Below are positions 23,570 through 35,299 of a stretch of DNA of 64,000 nucleotides, one piece after another (position 1 is the first letter of the stretch; every line of letters starts with the position of its first letter). Both the position numbers and the translations under genes were made by a program. The stretch comes from Rutpela maculata. Taxonomy: Eukaryota; Arthropoda; Insecta; Coleoptera; Cerambycidae. The notes under the pieces were generated by a model. That model searched no databases. It was not told the origin of the DNA and saw only the letters and a list, made by a program, of their open reading frames with translations. The DNA lies in the NCBI GenBank assembly GCA_936432065.2, contig OW386285.2, positions 408,348,547 to 408,412,546 of the forward strand. Reading direction: 5' to 3'.

Positions 23570-24730
23570 CTTTGCCTGAAAGTGCTAAACAATTTGTAAT
23601 AGACGGGGGGGTTTCTCCTTAGAAGAGTTGTGTGGCAACGCCCAGCTCAATGTAAAGATATTGTTCATCAATGTGTTTTATTTGTTCGTTATCATTATGG
23701 TTTAAATTTTATTATTATTTTCGATGGCTATTCTAATGAAAGCACTTGCGTTAAATTTACAGAATATCAAAGAAGAGCTAAAAATGCATTTCAGAAATAA
23801 ATTAATATTGACCCACAAAAAGTAGTAGAGATATCTCAAAACGAATTTTTAGCATCAGTGTCAAATAAAGATCAGTTAATTAAACTTCTAATATCTCAAT
23901 CAAAATAATATCACAGTCAAATGTGCGGATGCATATGATGATCATTTAATTGTAAAAGCTGCTATTGATTGCTCAGCTGATATTTGTAACCCTGTTATAG
24001 TTGTTGGTCAAGATACAGACTTAATAACGCTACTTATTGAGCATTGCAAAACAAAAAATGTATACATGATGAGACCCGGTGATTCAGGTAAATCTGATAA
24101 AATAACGAATATTTGCAAGTTGAGAACTAAGTGAAAATGTAGTAGAAATACTCTATTTGCACATGCCATATTCGGATACGATACCACCTCTGCATTCTAT
24201 AAAAATGGCAAAAAACAGTATTTTCAGCTTTAGAAAATAATACTGAACTAAGTAACAGCCTATTAATTTTCAAAAGTTTTGCTGAAGCAAATCAGCTTGC
24301 AGTAATTGGGGAAGAATTTATTTTAAGATGGTATGGCAGTAAGAAAACTAATAGTTTAAATGATTACAGGTTCGTTAGGAATAATCAGATTTTTGCTAGG
24401 CAAAATATTTTCCAGCACTTCGATCTAACAGTTCTTCCGCCAACATCCGATGCCACTAAATATCATACTTATAGAGTGTATTGGCAAATTCAAGTCTGGT
24501 TAGGCGACAATCTTAATCCAGAGAACTGGGGTTGGAAAAACAGCGGTTATCTAGAACCAATAAAAACAGTATAAAAGTGTGCCCCTGATTTCATTTTAAA
24601 TATTTTATTCTGTGGTTGCAAGAAAAAAACTGCAAACAGTCTTGAAAATGTAAAAAATATAACTTTAAGTGCAGTACCAGCTGTGTAAATTGCATTGGAC
24701 AGGACTGTGACAATGTGTCAGAGGTGTTAC
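23570..24730 (+). pseudogene. PIN-like/CXC transposon protein, copy 2 (most complete)
   Basis: This plus-strand coding region reads through several frameshifts and stops. In order: A-K-Q-F-V-I-D-G-G with a damaged L-L-R-R-V-V-W-Q-R; YHYGLNFIIIFDGYSNEST; EISQNEFLASVSNKDQLIKL; CADAYDDHLIVKAAIDCSAD; then ICNPVIVVGQDTDLITLLIE, a PIN/XPG-type nuclease signature with acidic D-T-D. After that come a damaged F-A-H-A-I block followed by D-T-T-S-A-F-Y-K, SFAEANQLAVIGEEFILRWY, FDLTVLPPTSDATKYHTYRV, YWQIQVWLGDNLNPENWGWK, and finally CKCKKYNFKCSTSCVNCIGQ plus DCDNVSEV, a CXC tail. The likely role is a nuclease or accessory protein of the host element. The PIN assignment rests on motif resemblance only. 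Confidence 0.8.
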
Positions 24731-25904
24731 TTTCTAAGAATGAGGCTAGTTTTTAGTTAAAGCTCGTATTTGATAGTTTTTTATGCTTATTTAATTTATT
24801 CATGCTTTTTAAAGAATGTATAGTTTATTTTTTCACTATTTATGAGTTCTGTTATTGTGTTTGTTGTTACGTTCTTTTGTTTTTAGAATGGATTTTATTT
24901 TACGAATGTATTACTTTAATTAGTTAGTATTACCAGTAATAATTGTTGTTGCGTTTTGTTGCGTTTTATGGTATTAAAATACAAGAAGTATTCTTTTTTT
25001 ATACAAATCTGTCATTTTAACAACCGTAACTTTGCTAATATTTAACCGATTGCAAAGAACTTTATATCACATTAAAACTTGGCTCTTTTTCTCAAAATTT
25101 TGCCTCTTTACTTTCTTTCCTAAAGTGTCATCCGTGCGGGCTATTACCGATTAAAGAAAAATGCCAAATTTCAACATGGCGGCGGATTTTTTGGGATTTT
25201 CAGTCAGAGACTCCTGGATAGCCATAGAATACAATCCTGAAGAAATCAGCTTGTTACAAAGTTCCGGGTCAACTTTTAATTTTACTGTACTACTAGTAAT
25301 AATATATAAAAAAAACAGTAATATAATTTCCAGTGAATATATCTTAGTAGGTGGTGGACAACTTTGGAGGGCACTGGGGTACACTGTATATGAACATTAA
25401 AAACTATATTTAACTCATTCCATTCGAATTCATTCGATTTTATGTTTTAAATAATGCAGTGTATAATATTGTTATCATTATCAGCTACCTCACATTAAAT
25501 GAATGATTGACTATTGTATTGATTTGGCATGAATTATGAATGTTTAAGAAAACATTCAATATTAATGGTACTCAGTTGTACAGAAACTGACCGTTGTTAT
25601 CTACAGAGCGTACCAAAGAAAGCCCAAAAAAATGAGTATTAAAATAAACCGACATTAAATTGTTTATGTAAATGAATGACACAAAGCTTAGACAAGATTT
25701 AAAAATTTAATACGTAATACAAAACTAATCAAGAATTTCCACATTTCTTTAAAACTAATGGAGTCAGATGCTAAATCTCTGTGCTAAATTCCATAAAACC
25801 TGGTCGATTTGGATGAAACATTTGTAATATGTTTCGAATGTCAAAAAGATCAAAGTTTTTTAGCCTTGTTAGTTTCTCAATTTGTTAAACTAAAAAATCG
25901 CAGA

Positions 25905-26385
25905 GATTTCAAGTCATTCTGAGACCGTTATCTATGCACCCGAAGGTTGTTTTGTAAAAAGCATTTGCTGCGCTCCCTTGGTAGAAATGTTCATGTCTGC
26001 TGATTTCTTGACCTGAGATACTACAGAATATATTGCTGTAGAACTCCCTGGGATGCAAGCATGTACATTTGGATGCAGTGGGTGTAATACTGGCACTGTA
26101 TGTCTGACTCTTTGATGGCATAGTCTTTTCAGACCTTCCAGTACAACGGACCGACATTATTTTGATAAGGAATAATCCGTACGTCCTGGTTTAGGTATAA
26201 ATATCACCTTCACTTCTCTCCAGATTACTGAGGTGTATTTGAAGACGATGCACGTCCGATAAAAATGTTGGTGTACATATTTTAGATCCTACAGAACCAA
26301 AGCTGGAAAGTCGATACCCGGCGCATTGTGAGGGAGAAAAAAGAAGGTGGATTCCACTCCGCAACCCAAAGATCTCCATGATGGT
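25905..26385 (-). pseudogene. Reverse-transcriptase N-terminal fragment (non-LTR)
   Basis: Minus-strand translation across one or two frames gives K-Y-T-S-V-I-W-R-E-V then KVIFIPKPGRTDYSLSK, followed by L-E-G-L-K-R-L and LHPLHPNVHACIPGSSTAIY. This matches the P-x-x-W-x-x-x-x-V-x-x-I-P-K-P-G-K block and the H-A-Y-x-x-G-x-S-T-E block of non-LTR reverse transcriptases. The two open frames in this span are pieces of the same dead domain. The rest of the RT is absent. Confidence 0.75.
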
Positions 26386-26399
26386 CTTTGCCTTTAGCG

Positions 26400-26888
26400 A
26401 ATAGTTTTTTTTTGTCTGACCTTGTATGCCTTCCAGTTCTTGGCACTTTTAGACTTTTTCGCTTTGTTCTAGAGTATTTCTTGAGAGTTATTTAAAAAAA
26501 GACAAAAACGTATTTTTTAGCTGACCACCTGTTTATAATGGTGAACTTGGCCATTTTTGTTTATTTCTTAAAGTGTGTTTGTGTATAAAAACACGCCACA
26601 CCGAATATCAGCTCTTAAATCGCAATACTTTCTTTGCAATAAATAATTAACGTTGAAATCCTCGCGAAAAGTACTGTGACGTCACTGCGTGAAAACTAGT
26701 CTCGCGTGGAGTCCCTCAGACTGGGCGGCGGTTGGCTTTGAGACTAATTTGCGTTTTAGTTTTGTCACCTCCTAACCTAATATAACTTTCGTGTTTACGT
26801 TTGCTTGTGTGAAAATGTGTTGTGAATTCACGTGTGCTATTCGGCGTATTTTGAAGATTTAGTTTATGATTCCGTTTTGTGTTGACAA
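26400..26888. other. Sequence 5' of the THAP exon
   Basis: No coding region. A GTATAAAAACACGCC box near 26582 could be a TATA-type promoter about 300 bp before the THAP start codon, but no initiation evidence is visible. Confidence 0.35.
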
Positions 26889-27086
26889 ATGGAAAATACT
26901 TATTACGAACACTGTTTAGTGTCACTGTGTAATAACACAGCTATTAAATCAGCAAATAAAATGTTTACTCGCGTGCCTAAAGATAAAAATCGCCGATCAA
27001 AATGGCTAATAGCATGCAAAAGAAATAATATAGGGGATATTTCTGAGAAGAACAACGCCATTTATGTATGTGAAGATAATTTTAAT
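26889..27086 (+). pseudogene. THAP zinc-finger exon, apparently orphaned
   Basis: THAP domains are C2CH zinc fingers that bind DNA in transcription factors and in some transposases. ATG at 26889 opens MENTYYEHCLVSLCNNTAIK, followed by MFTRVPKDKNRRSKWLIACK and ending AIYVCEDNFN. A good GTAAGT donor follows at 27087, giving 66 codons in phase 0. The first C-x4-C pair, the invariant W and the third Cys are all present. However, the fourth ligand, normally the His of C-x-x-H-F, reads Asn (C-E-D-N-F). No acceptor or continuation of the domain was found in the next kilobase. Either later exons are distant or, more likely, this is a decayed fragment. It is on the opposite strand to the tetraspanin and inside its intron. 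Confidence 0.65.
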
Positions 27087-28032
27087 GTAAGTATATTAAG
27101 TATAGCCAAAATACCAAGAATTGAATTTTTAGATAAGATATTATATTACAGGTTACAGGTTAGTGTTAAAGCTTATTTTATTTTACAATTGAATAGAGTG
27201 ATATAAACTTTAATTTCTTTAAATAACATATTTATTTCTAACTCTCAGTTTTTTTAATGTATGAAGCCACCATAAATATATCAACACTAGGTAAATTGTC
27301 TAATTGTCCTTTTGAAAAACCTACATCGGTCATTTTTAACTAACATGTTTACCACACAAGCTTATATAAAAATAACAAATATCACTCAAAATCAACGAAT
27401 ATTGAAGATGTTTGTCCAATGAATACGTATCTGGCTATGGGCTTTTACACGGAGTAGTATTTAAATTTTAGGTTAGGTTGTGTTCACTGCTAGTTGTTTC
27501 TGACAAATGCGCATGCGCATGTGGAATTGTCAAAGCCAAAGCAGAATCGGTGTCGCTTGACGCCGTCGTCCGAGTTTCTCTCTCTGACGTCACGTTTCAA
27601 GACTGGGTAAAATCAGACTGATTTTAATCGCTTATATTTCTGGAAGAGATTTTTTGTTGTCTGTTGTCTATGGGATGTTAGTTTACGATTTTGAATATTT
27701 TAATTCAATTTTATTTTTTGGGCAAGTTCCCTATAGAACATACCATTTAATTCTAAATAAGTTGCCTTAACGCGATTTTTCTTTTCTTAAATGAAAGATA
27801 AGTGCACTTTACTTTTGAACCTCATTTAAGTTTTCATATCTTCTCGAATACCGTAAAACTCTCTTATATCTTACATAAGACGATTTTGATTTGAGGGCAT
27901 GCACAGAATCGAAAAGCGTTTGTTTTTGGTATTGCACTAGTTTCAACGATTTAACCGAACGTCCACAATAATAGCTCATCGTTTTATGAACTTTGAGATA
28001 TTTTTATGGTTTAATGGATGATAAGGATTCAT
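27087..28032. other. Intronic sequence, nothing recognised
   Basis: No gene or repeat pairs were found. A few GC-richer patches (27500-27600) show weak inverted similarity to 26660-26730 around GGCTTTGA, too short to call. Confidence 0.35.
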
Positions 28033-28777
28033 AAAATCGACTTCTGGCGGGGCACCTCCTGTCAGGAGCGTCACGAACACTGTTTAAAAATCAGTGAAAT
28101 CATGTCATAGTTACAAGGCTCATTTTTTTTATATGTACACATTTAATGTTTAGAATGAATAAAATAAGACCGCCAGAAAGTGTGGGCCGTCAGGAGGAGC
28201 AACCAGAAAGGTAATAATGATACAATACATTTGAGGCACGGTACGGAGTCAAGTTAGCCGAAAGTGTTAAATTCCTGTATATTTAAGAGCCTTTGGTACT
28301 TTTGTTGACACTAAGAACTTTACGGGGAGGCTATTCTATTGTTCAAGGAGCTTATATTTACGTTTTAAAAAGGAGCCAGTACTTGTAACGATGAGTTTAG
28401 AGTTCTGAGATGAAATATGCGAAAAGAAATCCAATTTTCTTCAAAAATCCTAAAAATTTTCTTTCTAGCTAGCCTTACTGACGGGAGTTTCTTTCTGGGA
28501 ATTTTTTTCTGTGTTTAAAACATTTAAATAAACATGCTCAACCTTAAAAACGTTTGTAACGATCATTTTATATAACTCCGTTTTTTTTACCTCTTTGACC
28601 TTTCTGGTTGCGCCCCTGATGGCCCACACTTTCTGGCGATCTTATTTTATTCATTCTAAACATAAAATGTGTACACACAAAAAAAATTGGCTTTGTAACG
28701 ATGATATAATTTCACTGACTTTTATATCTTGAACCATGGCCAACTCGACGGGCTGACATATGCCAGAAGTCTATTTT
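28033..28777. repeat. 745-bp foldback/MITE
   Basis: GACTTCTGGC at 28039-28048 pairs with GCCAGAAGTC at 28762-28771. The arms continue with AAATCAGTGAAATCATGTCA against the complement near 28710, and TTTAGAATGAATAAAATAAG with GCCAGAAAGTGTGGGCC against 28600-28665. The spacer is about 380 bp. No coding capacity. Confidence 0.8.
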
Positions 28778-29148
28778 GTCGTTATTTAAGTTCGATAGAA
28801 TTAATCAGCGCATAGTAAATGCGATGAGTGTCCGAAAAAGCCACTTAGCTCCCGCACCATAAAGACGTCTATCAGTACTCTAACAGAGGTAAACAGTGAC
28901 ACGCCCATCAAGAGAAGCATGTACACAATAGCATGCTTCGCTCTCGCTTGCTCTTATTGCCATCCCAAAACCAACACTTTCCGATGCTGTATAGTCTAAC
29001 CGTGTGGTAAATTTTTTTAGAAGCCGAATTTTTTCCATATGTGCGAAATTCTTGCTGATCACTGATTATGTAAGTGTAGTTATTACTAACACTTTTATAA
29101 AAACGGCATTTTCTACCAACAAACAGTGGATGGTGCTTTATAAAAATG

Positions 29149-29194
<46 letters not shown>

Positions 29195-29674
29195 CTTCTT
29201 TTTTATTTTTCCAATAACATGTTACAAGAAAGTACAAATATTAATTAAATATAATAAAGGTATAAACAAATAAGTATATAACATGAATATATTTTACGAG
29301 ACGTTTAATAATTTATTGGAAAAAATCCCGGAGCGAAATTCAGAATTTGACAACTATTAGTATAGAAGTTTCATTTTTGATTTACACGCAAATATGTTAA
29401 ATATTTCCCCGTATCTCAGAAACTGGTTATAGGAATAAACTGAGATTCATTCAAGACTTTTCGTTTTCATTTGCCATAGGCAAAACATACCAAAATATTG
29501 GCAAAATTCGCCGTGCAGCAGAAATTTCCTATAAAATAACCTTTAAGTAAAGGGTCCTTTATCAAGCCGGCTTAGAAGGTAACTCTTTTTAATTATGATT
29601 TTTACACTTCTAGAGAATAGCAAATGAAACGTGCATCTAGTGATACTGTTTTTAGAAGAGAAATTTTCACTTAC
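28778..29674. other. Intronic sequence with (AAT)n microsatellite
   Basis: The AAT repeat is at 29151-29193. Otherwise non-coding. The open frame crossing the microsatellite is a poly-Ile artefact. Confidence 0.5.
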
Positions 29675-29854
29675 GAACGTTTGCAGGAAATTGAATTCTT
29701 TCCTATCTGACTCAGTGTTGTTGTATTCCAGGAAGGATTTTTCCACAATTTGCTTCACTGAAGCTCGAAGATCTTGAGTATCTCCAATTGCCAAGAAGGC
29801 GTATGCTCCTATCGCTACTTGCACAATCAGCAAAGTCAATAAGATGATGGCAAA
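29675..29854 (-). CDS. Tetraspanin, internal exon: TM3 and start of large extracellular loop
   Basis: This exon has 60 codons, phase 0 at both ends. The acceptor reads CTTTATTTTGTAG and the donor GTAAGTG. It continues directly from the GAIKENTCMLTT end of the previous exon with FAIILLTLLIVQVAIGAYAF, which is TM3. The first half of the large extracellular loop follows (about residues 24-60 of the exon). This part is helical and charged, with an N-N-T sequon that is a likely N-glycosylation site. It ends in FLQTF, and the next exon supplies LECCG, so the spliced product has the canonical LQxxxxCCG junction. Minus-strand reading continues open past the donor, but the conserved junction shows where the exon stops. 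The 7.9-kb intron upstream holds a foldback, a Jockey tail and a Tc1 remnant. Confidence 0.93.
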
Positions 29855-30984
29855 CTACAAAATAAAGATACAATTAAATATCAAAGTAACTGAGAAAAAG
29901 CTTATCCAGACAAACAAAGCGTATGGGTAGGTAAAGACATAGTTACCCTCTGCTTTATATCTGTGATGTGTGACCCACTTGAAAGTGGGACATCTCCATA
30001 AAATTTGTATTCATTGTTCGAGCTTGACTTGTTTTTAAATTGCAAAAGCCGAAAACTGCATTTTAGAAAAAGTGTCACATTTTTATAACAACTAAGGCCG
30101 TTAGTGGAGTCAAATTAGGACTAAAAAATTCGCAATGTGAATTGTCTGGTCAGGGCAGTTTTTTTGTTTTAACGTGTTCAGGGGATTAACTTAAGTTCAC
30201 AGTTCAGTTTTGCAGTTTCTGCGCGGTCGGCGTATTGTTTATTTAAACAATTTAATTTTTTGACCGTGTTTTCCATCGGTTCTCTTTGAATATGTCGAAA
30301 TCTGTAAGTCCAACAAAAAAAGAAAAATGTTCGTTATGAGCTGTACAATAAAAGTACATAAATTATAATTCATTCCAAATGTTATTATTATTAAAAAAAA
30401 AATAATATTACAAAATTATGCGTTTCTAAACAAATCACTGTTCTTTAAAAAATAATGGATAATATTCAGTAAAATTTTGTAAAAATATAGCTCTTATAAA
30501 GTACAATCACCACTTAAAAATTCAAATCAAAATGATTATTAAAACGGTTCAAATATACAATTAATTGTTGCTAAAACTTTGCACCCTCGAGAAATCCTGC
30601 CATCAAAACCAAGAAATGTGTACGATGGCTCAAATTGTAGCCTTTTATAAGTATTTTACCATCATGAAGAGAAAATATATATTTTTTTTAATTTAAACTC
30701 GTTTTATAGCAGCAGTTTATCATTTTCGAAATTGTAGATATAAACAAATTCAAATAACTCTCTTGTTTTTTTTATGAAATCAAAAACGGTAAAGGAGTAA
30801 TGAAAGTAGATTAAAAAGCCAACTTAAAAAACAAAATTAATGCTTTACTTATATTTGGAGCTGAAATACGTTAGTTTTTACGTTTAGGTCACTTATAAAT
30901 AAACAAACCGATATTTCTTATTGAAATTTGACTTGATAATTCTCTAATGTCTATTATTTTTTTATACTCTTCGGCACTTTTCTA

Positions 30985-31480
30985 AAACCGTAAATATCGC
31001 TCGTAGAGAAAAAATTATCATATAATTGTGTCAGTGAACGAATTCTGAACGACTTTCAAAATGTCCGTCTGTCACGTTTCCTGTAAGCACGATAACTTGA
31101 GAAAGAAAAGCCTGATTACATTGAAATTTGGAAAGTAAGTTAGTATTGCTAGAGGAAGAACTCTATTGTTTTTGAAGGAAATCAATAGGTAAATAAGAAA
31201 GTTATTAATCGTTTAATTAAAAAAAATAGTTTCTTAATTTTTGTCGCTTGTATTTAAATAGAAATCTTGCGAAAAAATTTTATCTCTATAATATATTTTT
31301 ATTTGTTTATGCATTTTACTAATATATATTTCATAATAATTTATCTAATGCATTGAAATATGATTCTCGAAAGATATATATCACAAACATTCAATTTTCG
31401 TAGTAATATGTGATGAACCAGTGGCTAAAGTTTTGCCTTGCCATCCAAAGGTCATGTGTTCGAGTCCCACACAGTTTGGA
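30985..31480 (+). mobile_element. GTCY-microsatellite repeat family, copy 2, with tRNA-like 3' module
   Basis: Shares ATATCGCTCGTAGAGAAAAA, TTCTGAACGACTTTCAAAAT, GTCCGTCTGTCACGTTTC and GCTAGAGGAAGAACTCTATT with copies 1 and 3. At 31414-31475 it ends in a tRNA-like stretch: an A-box-like AGTGGCTAAAGTTTTGCC and, about 30 bases on, a B-box-like GTGTTCGAGTCCCACAC. It lacks a convincing acceptor stem and anticodon arm, so I do not call a tRNA gene. Confidence 0.7.
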
Positions 31481-31784
31481 TGTTTTTTTTTAAATTTTTT
31501 TTCTTATATTTTTCTTCACAACAAAGTTGATATCACAAAATTTAGGATGCCCAAAAATTAACATTATTTACAAGAAAACTGCGGAGAGTAGGTATCCTAT
31601 AGAATGCGTAACAATTATATAAAAAGCTCAGTAAATTGGCGAAGAGTACGTTTTTAGCTTGTTTGTTTCTGCTACTTGAAAATAATCCAAAGCTACAATT
31701 GTTAAAGATACTGTATATAGAGGCCCGAAAGTGGAGCCTTTAGCGATTTTGTTAGAGATCCGAAAATCACCAAATATTTCTAAA

Positions 31785-32440
31785 TGTTATATTATGCTTT
31801 TACAAAACACCACTAGCAGACTTCGTCAAGGAAATATCACAAAAATTCTACCAATTCAAACTGAGCGATAGTCCGCTAACCCGCGATATAACACAAATCG
31901 GACAGCATAATGCCATACTTTTCAACCTGAAACACCCATTACCATACCAGGCGTTGCCTATCTTTCGGCAACCTCCCTAGCCGCACTTCCCTATACCATG
32001 ATTCTTCTTTTTCACCACCTTTTACCTACTTTAAGCCCCTTTTCTATTCCCTTTATTCGTCTCTTTTATTGTTAAGTTTTGTTGTTTTGTCCTTTTTGTT
32101 TCTTCTTCAAAATCCCCCTCGGCCAATAACCTCTTGAAGCAGCAATCAGAATTTGTAAATGGTGTTTCGTGCAATTAAAAACCATCAAAAGTGTAATTTT
32201 AAGTCTTTAAAAGTTCTTAATGTTCGATATATAACCAAATTGTTAGCTTTAAATTTTACCTATTTAAACAGGAGTGTTAATTCACAAAGATCTGCCGTTC
32301 TAGCTGAACCGGACACGCTCCACCCAGCCGAGCATTCACCACGACGCTGCGCGACGTGGTTGCACGGCTGGCTCCGGACCGGGATCCGGATAGGCGCATT
32401 CTTGTAAGATTAACTACAAATAAACTGTTATTGCATTGAA
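31785..32440 (+). pseudogene. Jockey-clade non-LTR element, 3' end
   Basis: About 31805-31930 encodes PLADFVKEISQKFYQFKLSD, then SPLTRDITQIGQHNA. This is the typical C-terminal D-F-I/V-K-E-x-S-x-K-F-Y block of Jockey-clade ORF2. A C/T-rich 3' UTR follows, ending in a GC-rich patch (32300-32400) and a short TTGAATTGAATTGA tail at about 32433. The 5' part is missing. The 82-codon open frame at 32159-32407 lies in the UTR and is not a gene. Confidence 0.65.
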
Positions 32441-32443
32441 TTG

Positions 32444-32512
32444 AATTGATTGGCTAGTACTTTTTATTTAGGATGGGGACGTCTCGGGTTCAAATCCTGC
32501 TCGCGAAATATT
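32444..32512 (+). other. tRNA-like sequence
   Basis: GATTGGCTAGTA gives a poor A box and GTCTCGGGTTCAAATCCTGC a good B box (GGTTCAAATCC). No full cloverleaf can be folded by eye, since the D and anticodon arms are poor. It is probably a decayed tRNA-derived element placed right after the Jockey tail. Confidence 0.4.
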
Positions 32513-33345
32513 TTTTGTTTATTGTATCAGTAATATTAAAAGTTTTACAAAGCTGTAGATATAAGCATAAGGGTAGTTGTTCAAATTAGGTTGGTTTACC
32601 ATTTTCGTGACAAAAATTAAAAAAAGTTATAGAAAAAAATGAAAATCTGCATTATGTTCTCAATGCCGCTTTATTCGATGTATTTTAACAATTGTAGCTT
32701 TGAATTATCTTTAAATAGCCGAAACAAAATAATAAGCATTGGAGAATAACCAGCCCAAATTTCAAGAAGAAATACCGATTTGTTTATTTATAAGTGACCT
32801 AGACGTAAAAACTAACGTTTCTCAGCTACAAATGCAAGTAGAGCTTTAATTTTTTTTTTTTTCAAAACTTTTAATCTATATTCATTACTCGTTTACCGTC
32901 TTTTATTTCATAAAAAAAACAAAGAGTTACTTGAATTTGTTTATATCTAAAATTTCAAAACTATAAATAACTGCAATAAATTAAATTTTGAAAAAAAATT
33001 TTTTTTTTTATCCGTGATCTTAGAGTACTTATAGAATGATACAATTTGAGCCATCGCACACATTTCTTGGTCTTGATGGCAGGATTTCACAAGGGTGCAA
33101 ACTTTTAGCAACAATTGTATATTTGAGCAGTTTTAGTAATCATTTTGATTTGAAATTTTAATTAGTGATTCTTTATATTGTTTTCCATAGGACTTGTAGA
33201 TTTCGAGATATTCAAAGAAAACCGATGGAAAACACGCTCTAAAAAATTAAATTGTTTAAATAGATGTGAACTTAAGTTGACTCCTTAAACACGTTAAAAC
33301 AGAAAAACTGCCTGACCAGACTAATTCAACTCCACTACTACTGCG

Positions 33346-35299
33346 TAATTTTTAATGGGTGAAAATTTTAAAAATCATATTAACACTTTTTAAGATTAGA
33401 AACCTTACTTAACTGTTATGAACATAAAAATCATAATAAATAAATAGTCCATTGTGACTTCTCTGTACTTTAACAAATTATCGTAGATAATATCGATTCA
33501 GTTGACCTTTGTCTATAATACTGAAATACAACAAATCAATGATTATTCTTTTATGACTTAATTATTTTATCGCATGAAGAATCAGTCTTTATTAAACTAA
33601 GTAGATTGCACACATGCAAGAGGTAAATGCTTAACTTTGTATTACAACTGAAAATAAAGTTGAAAATAAATCACACACTATTATTATTTTTTTGCTAGAA
33701 GTAATTATGAGTCAATTATTTTAAACAGAAAAACATCTTGTGTAAGTGGAATTTTTCAATGCTATAATTATATTTTTAACTGTAACTGTATAGAAAGCAT
33801 ATTATTTTTTAAGCTTTTTTGAACAAAGGAACACACAAAATTGACTAAATAATTTAAACCTCAGAATTAACTAATACAGTCTCAAATATTAGTAGAAAAA
33901 CTTCAAATTATACCTAATCCTTATGAAATCAACGTACGTTGATATATTTCACAATATCCTCCTTTATGATTACATAAACACATGTAGTTACACACCAACA
34001 AAATACAGGTAATGTGACAAGTTAATTTGTATTTGTAAGTAGTCATGTATAGATTTATTTGTATTAAAGCTAAATAATACGAGAAGTACTGCTTTCACTA
34101 TAAACAATGGTACAGAATATTTCTACGCAATCCCACCATTTTTCCAAAATGACAAATAATGTCAATAAAATCATCACAGATAAAGCAGAAGGTATTTTGG
34201 TTGTCCCCTTCTAAAATTCGCAAACATGGTATACAATGCTCTTAAATATGTTACCAAGAGGTTCCTTTTTATATAAAAGGGAATGCGCTAGAAGTGGTTG
34301 TGGAAGTATGTTAAGGCAGTAATTTTACTTACCTAAACAATTACGATATTTATATTTACAAATTAAATATGAATTTTAAGAAAGATAATATTTTAAAAGG
34401 GGTTCTTATAATAAACTATAATAAAGGGCCAAGTACCATAAAATACGAAAATACCTGGGATCCAAACACAGTACTTTTTGCACCAAAGAAAATTGTAACC
34501 ACTGGAGTCTCTAGGTCTATTCCAACTTTCACTTAAAGTTGTTATTCTACTAGCTCTGACTACCTTCAACATATAATGCAAAGTTTATCAAAATAAATAT
34601 CAATAATGTAGCACTGATAGAAAAAGGAAATCTGAAAATTAAAAACTTTTAATTGCGACAAAATTAAAACTCAACAGCTCCGATACTTCTACTCTTCTTA
34701 AATAATCCAGAGTTTAACTAACGCTTTAAAATTTTATTTGGAATATACACCAGACATTCAGCTTGAAGGTGAAACTAACTGATCTTAATATGTAAAAGGC
34801 TCCACAAAGCAGCAACTGCTCAGACTACAAATAGTTGTAGCATTGATGGATGCCATGTTTTCGGACTACAGCATTAGTCTTGCATCCACGTCAGCTGCTC
34901 TCTGAGATAGTATAAACATTGAAGCCAGATAAAACTGCAGACTGAAAAAGCTTCAATAGTAAGGTTTATTGAAGTTTATGGTCCCCTATTCCGACTTACA
35001 TAATGACGGAAATGTTTTGAAAACTCTTATTACAATGAAATATAATACATAATAGTTTATTTTTATGTTATTACGAGAAATCCTATCATGTAATTCAATA
35101 CTTTGTCAGTATTAGCTACAAGAGTAGTGGATTTGATTGGTTCTCCAATGATGAGTGTTTTCCTACGTAGGTAGTCTATTAGTGTGACCAGATTAAGGTA
35201 CCAATATACAGAAAGTAGTTAATTTCATATTAAATTAAAAAAATTGTGAATTACTGAATTTAAATAAATTATTTAAGTATTTAGTATTCACTAGATAAA
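33346..35299. other. Intronic AT-rich stretch, nothing firm
   Basis: The only notable item is 33947-33994, the inverse of 37156-37203 (ATCATAAAGGAGGA with TTGTGAAATATA), which resembles a polypurine tract next to an LTR start. A small inverted pair lies near 34810-34900 around GATGGATGC/GCATCC. Confidence 0.4.

Larger units (their letters stand above)
22311..25287 (+). mobile_element. Long-TIR DNA transposon carrying a PIN-like/CXC ORF, element 2
   Basis: Positions 22311-22600 pair in reverse complement with about 25015-25287: CAGTAAAATA at the left end with TTTTACTG at the right end, AAAATCCCAAAAAATCCGCC with its complement near 25190, and AAGTAAAGAGGCAAAATTTT with its complement near 25100. 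The body has the PIN-like/CXC ORF on the plus strand and a 5S-derived SINE inserted at 23074-23344. It lies in the tetraspanin intron 21068-29674, opposite in orientation to the gene. The outermost TIR bases agree with those of the 45.8-51.9 kb element. Confidence 0.85.
30100..33345. repeat. Large foldback element with arms of about 600-800 bp, interrupted
   Basis: TTTTCCATCGGTTCTCTTTG near 30270 pairs with CAAAGAAAACCGATGGAAAA near 33215, TCCTGCCATCAAAACCAAGA near 30595 with TCTTGGTCTTGATGGCAGGA near 33068, and GTCACTTATAAATAAACAAA near 30888 with TTTGTTTATTTATAAGTGAC near 32778. The arms are therefore about 30100-30930 and 32755-33345. The loop holds a GTCY-family repeat, tRNA-like sequences and a Jockey 3' end, which look like later insertions. 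It lies inside the tetraspanin intron 29855-37775. Confidence 0.8.

Noticed and set aside
31414..31475. Possible tRNA gene
   Set aside because: A- and B-box-like motifs are present, but no acceptor stem or anticodon arm can be folded; treated as a tRNA-like part of a repeat.
32159..32407. 82-codon open frame with a GC-rich end
   Set aside because: It falls in the 3' untranslated region of a Jockey-type element and has no conserved motif.
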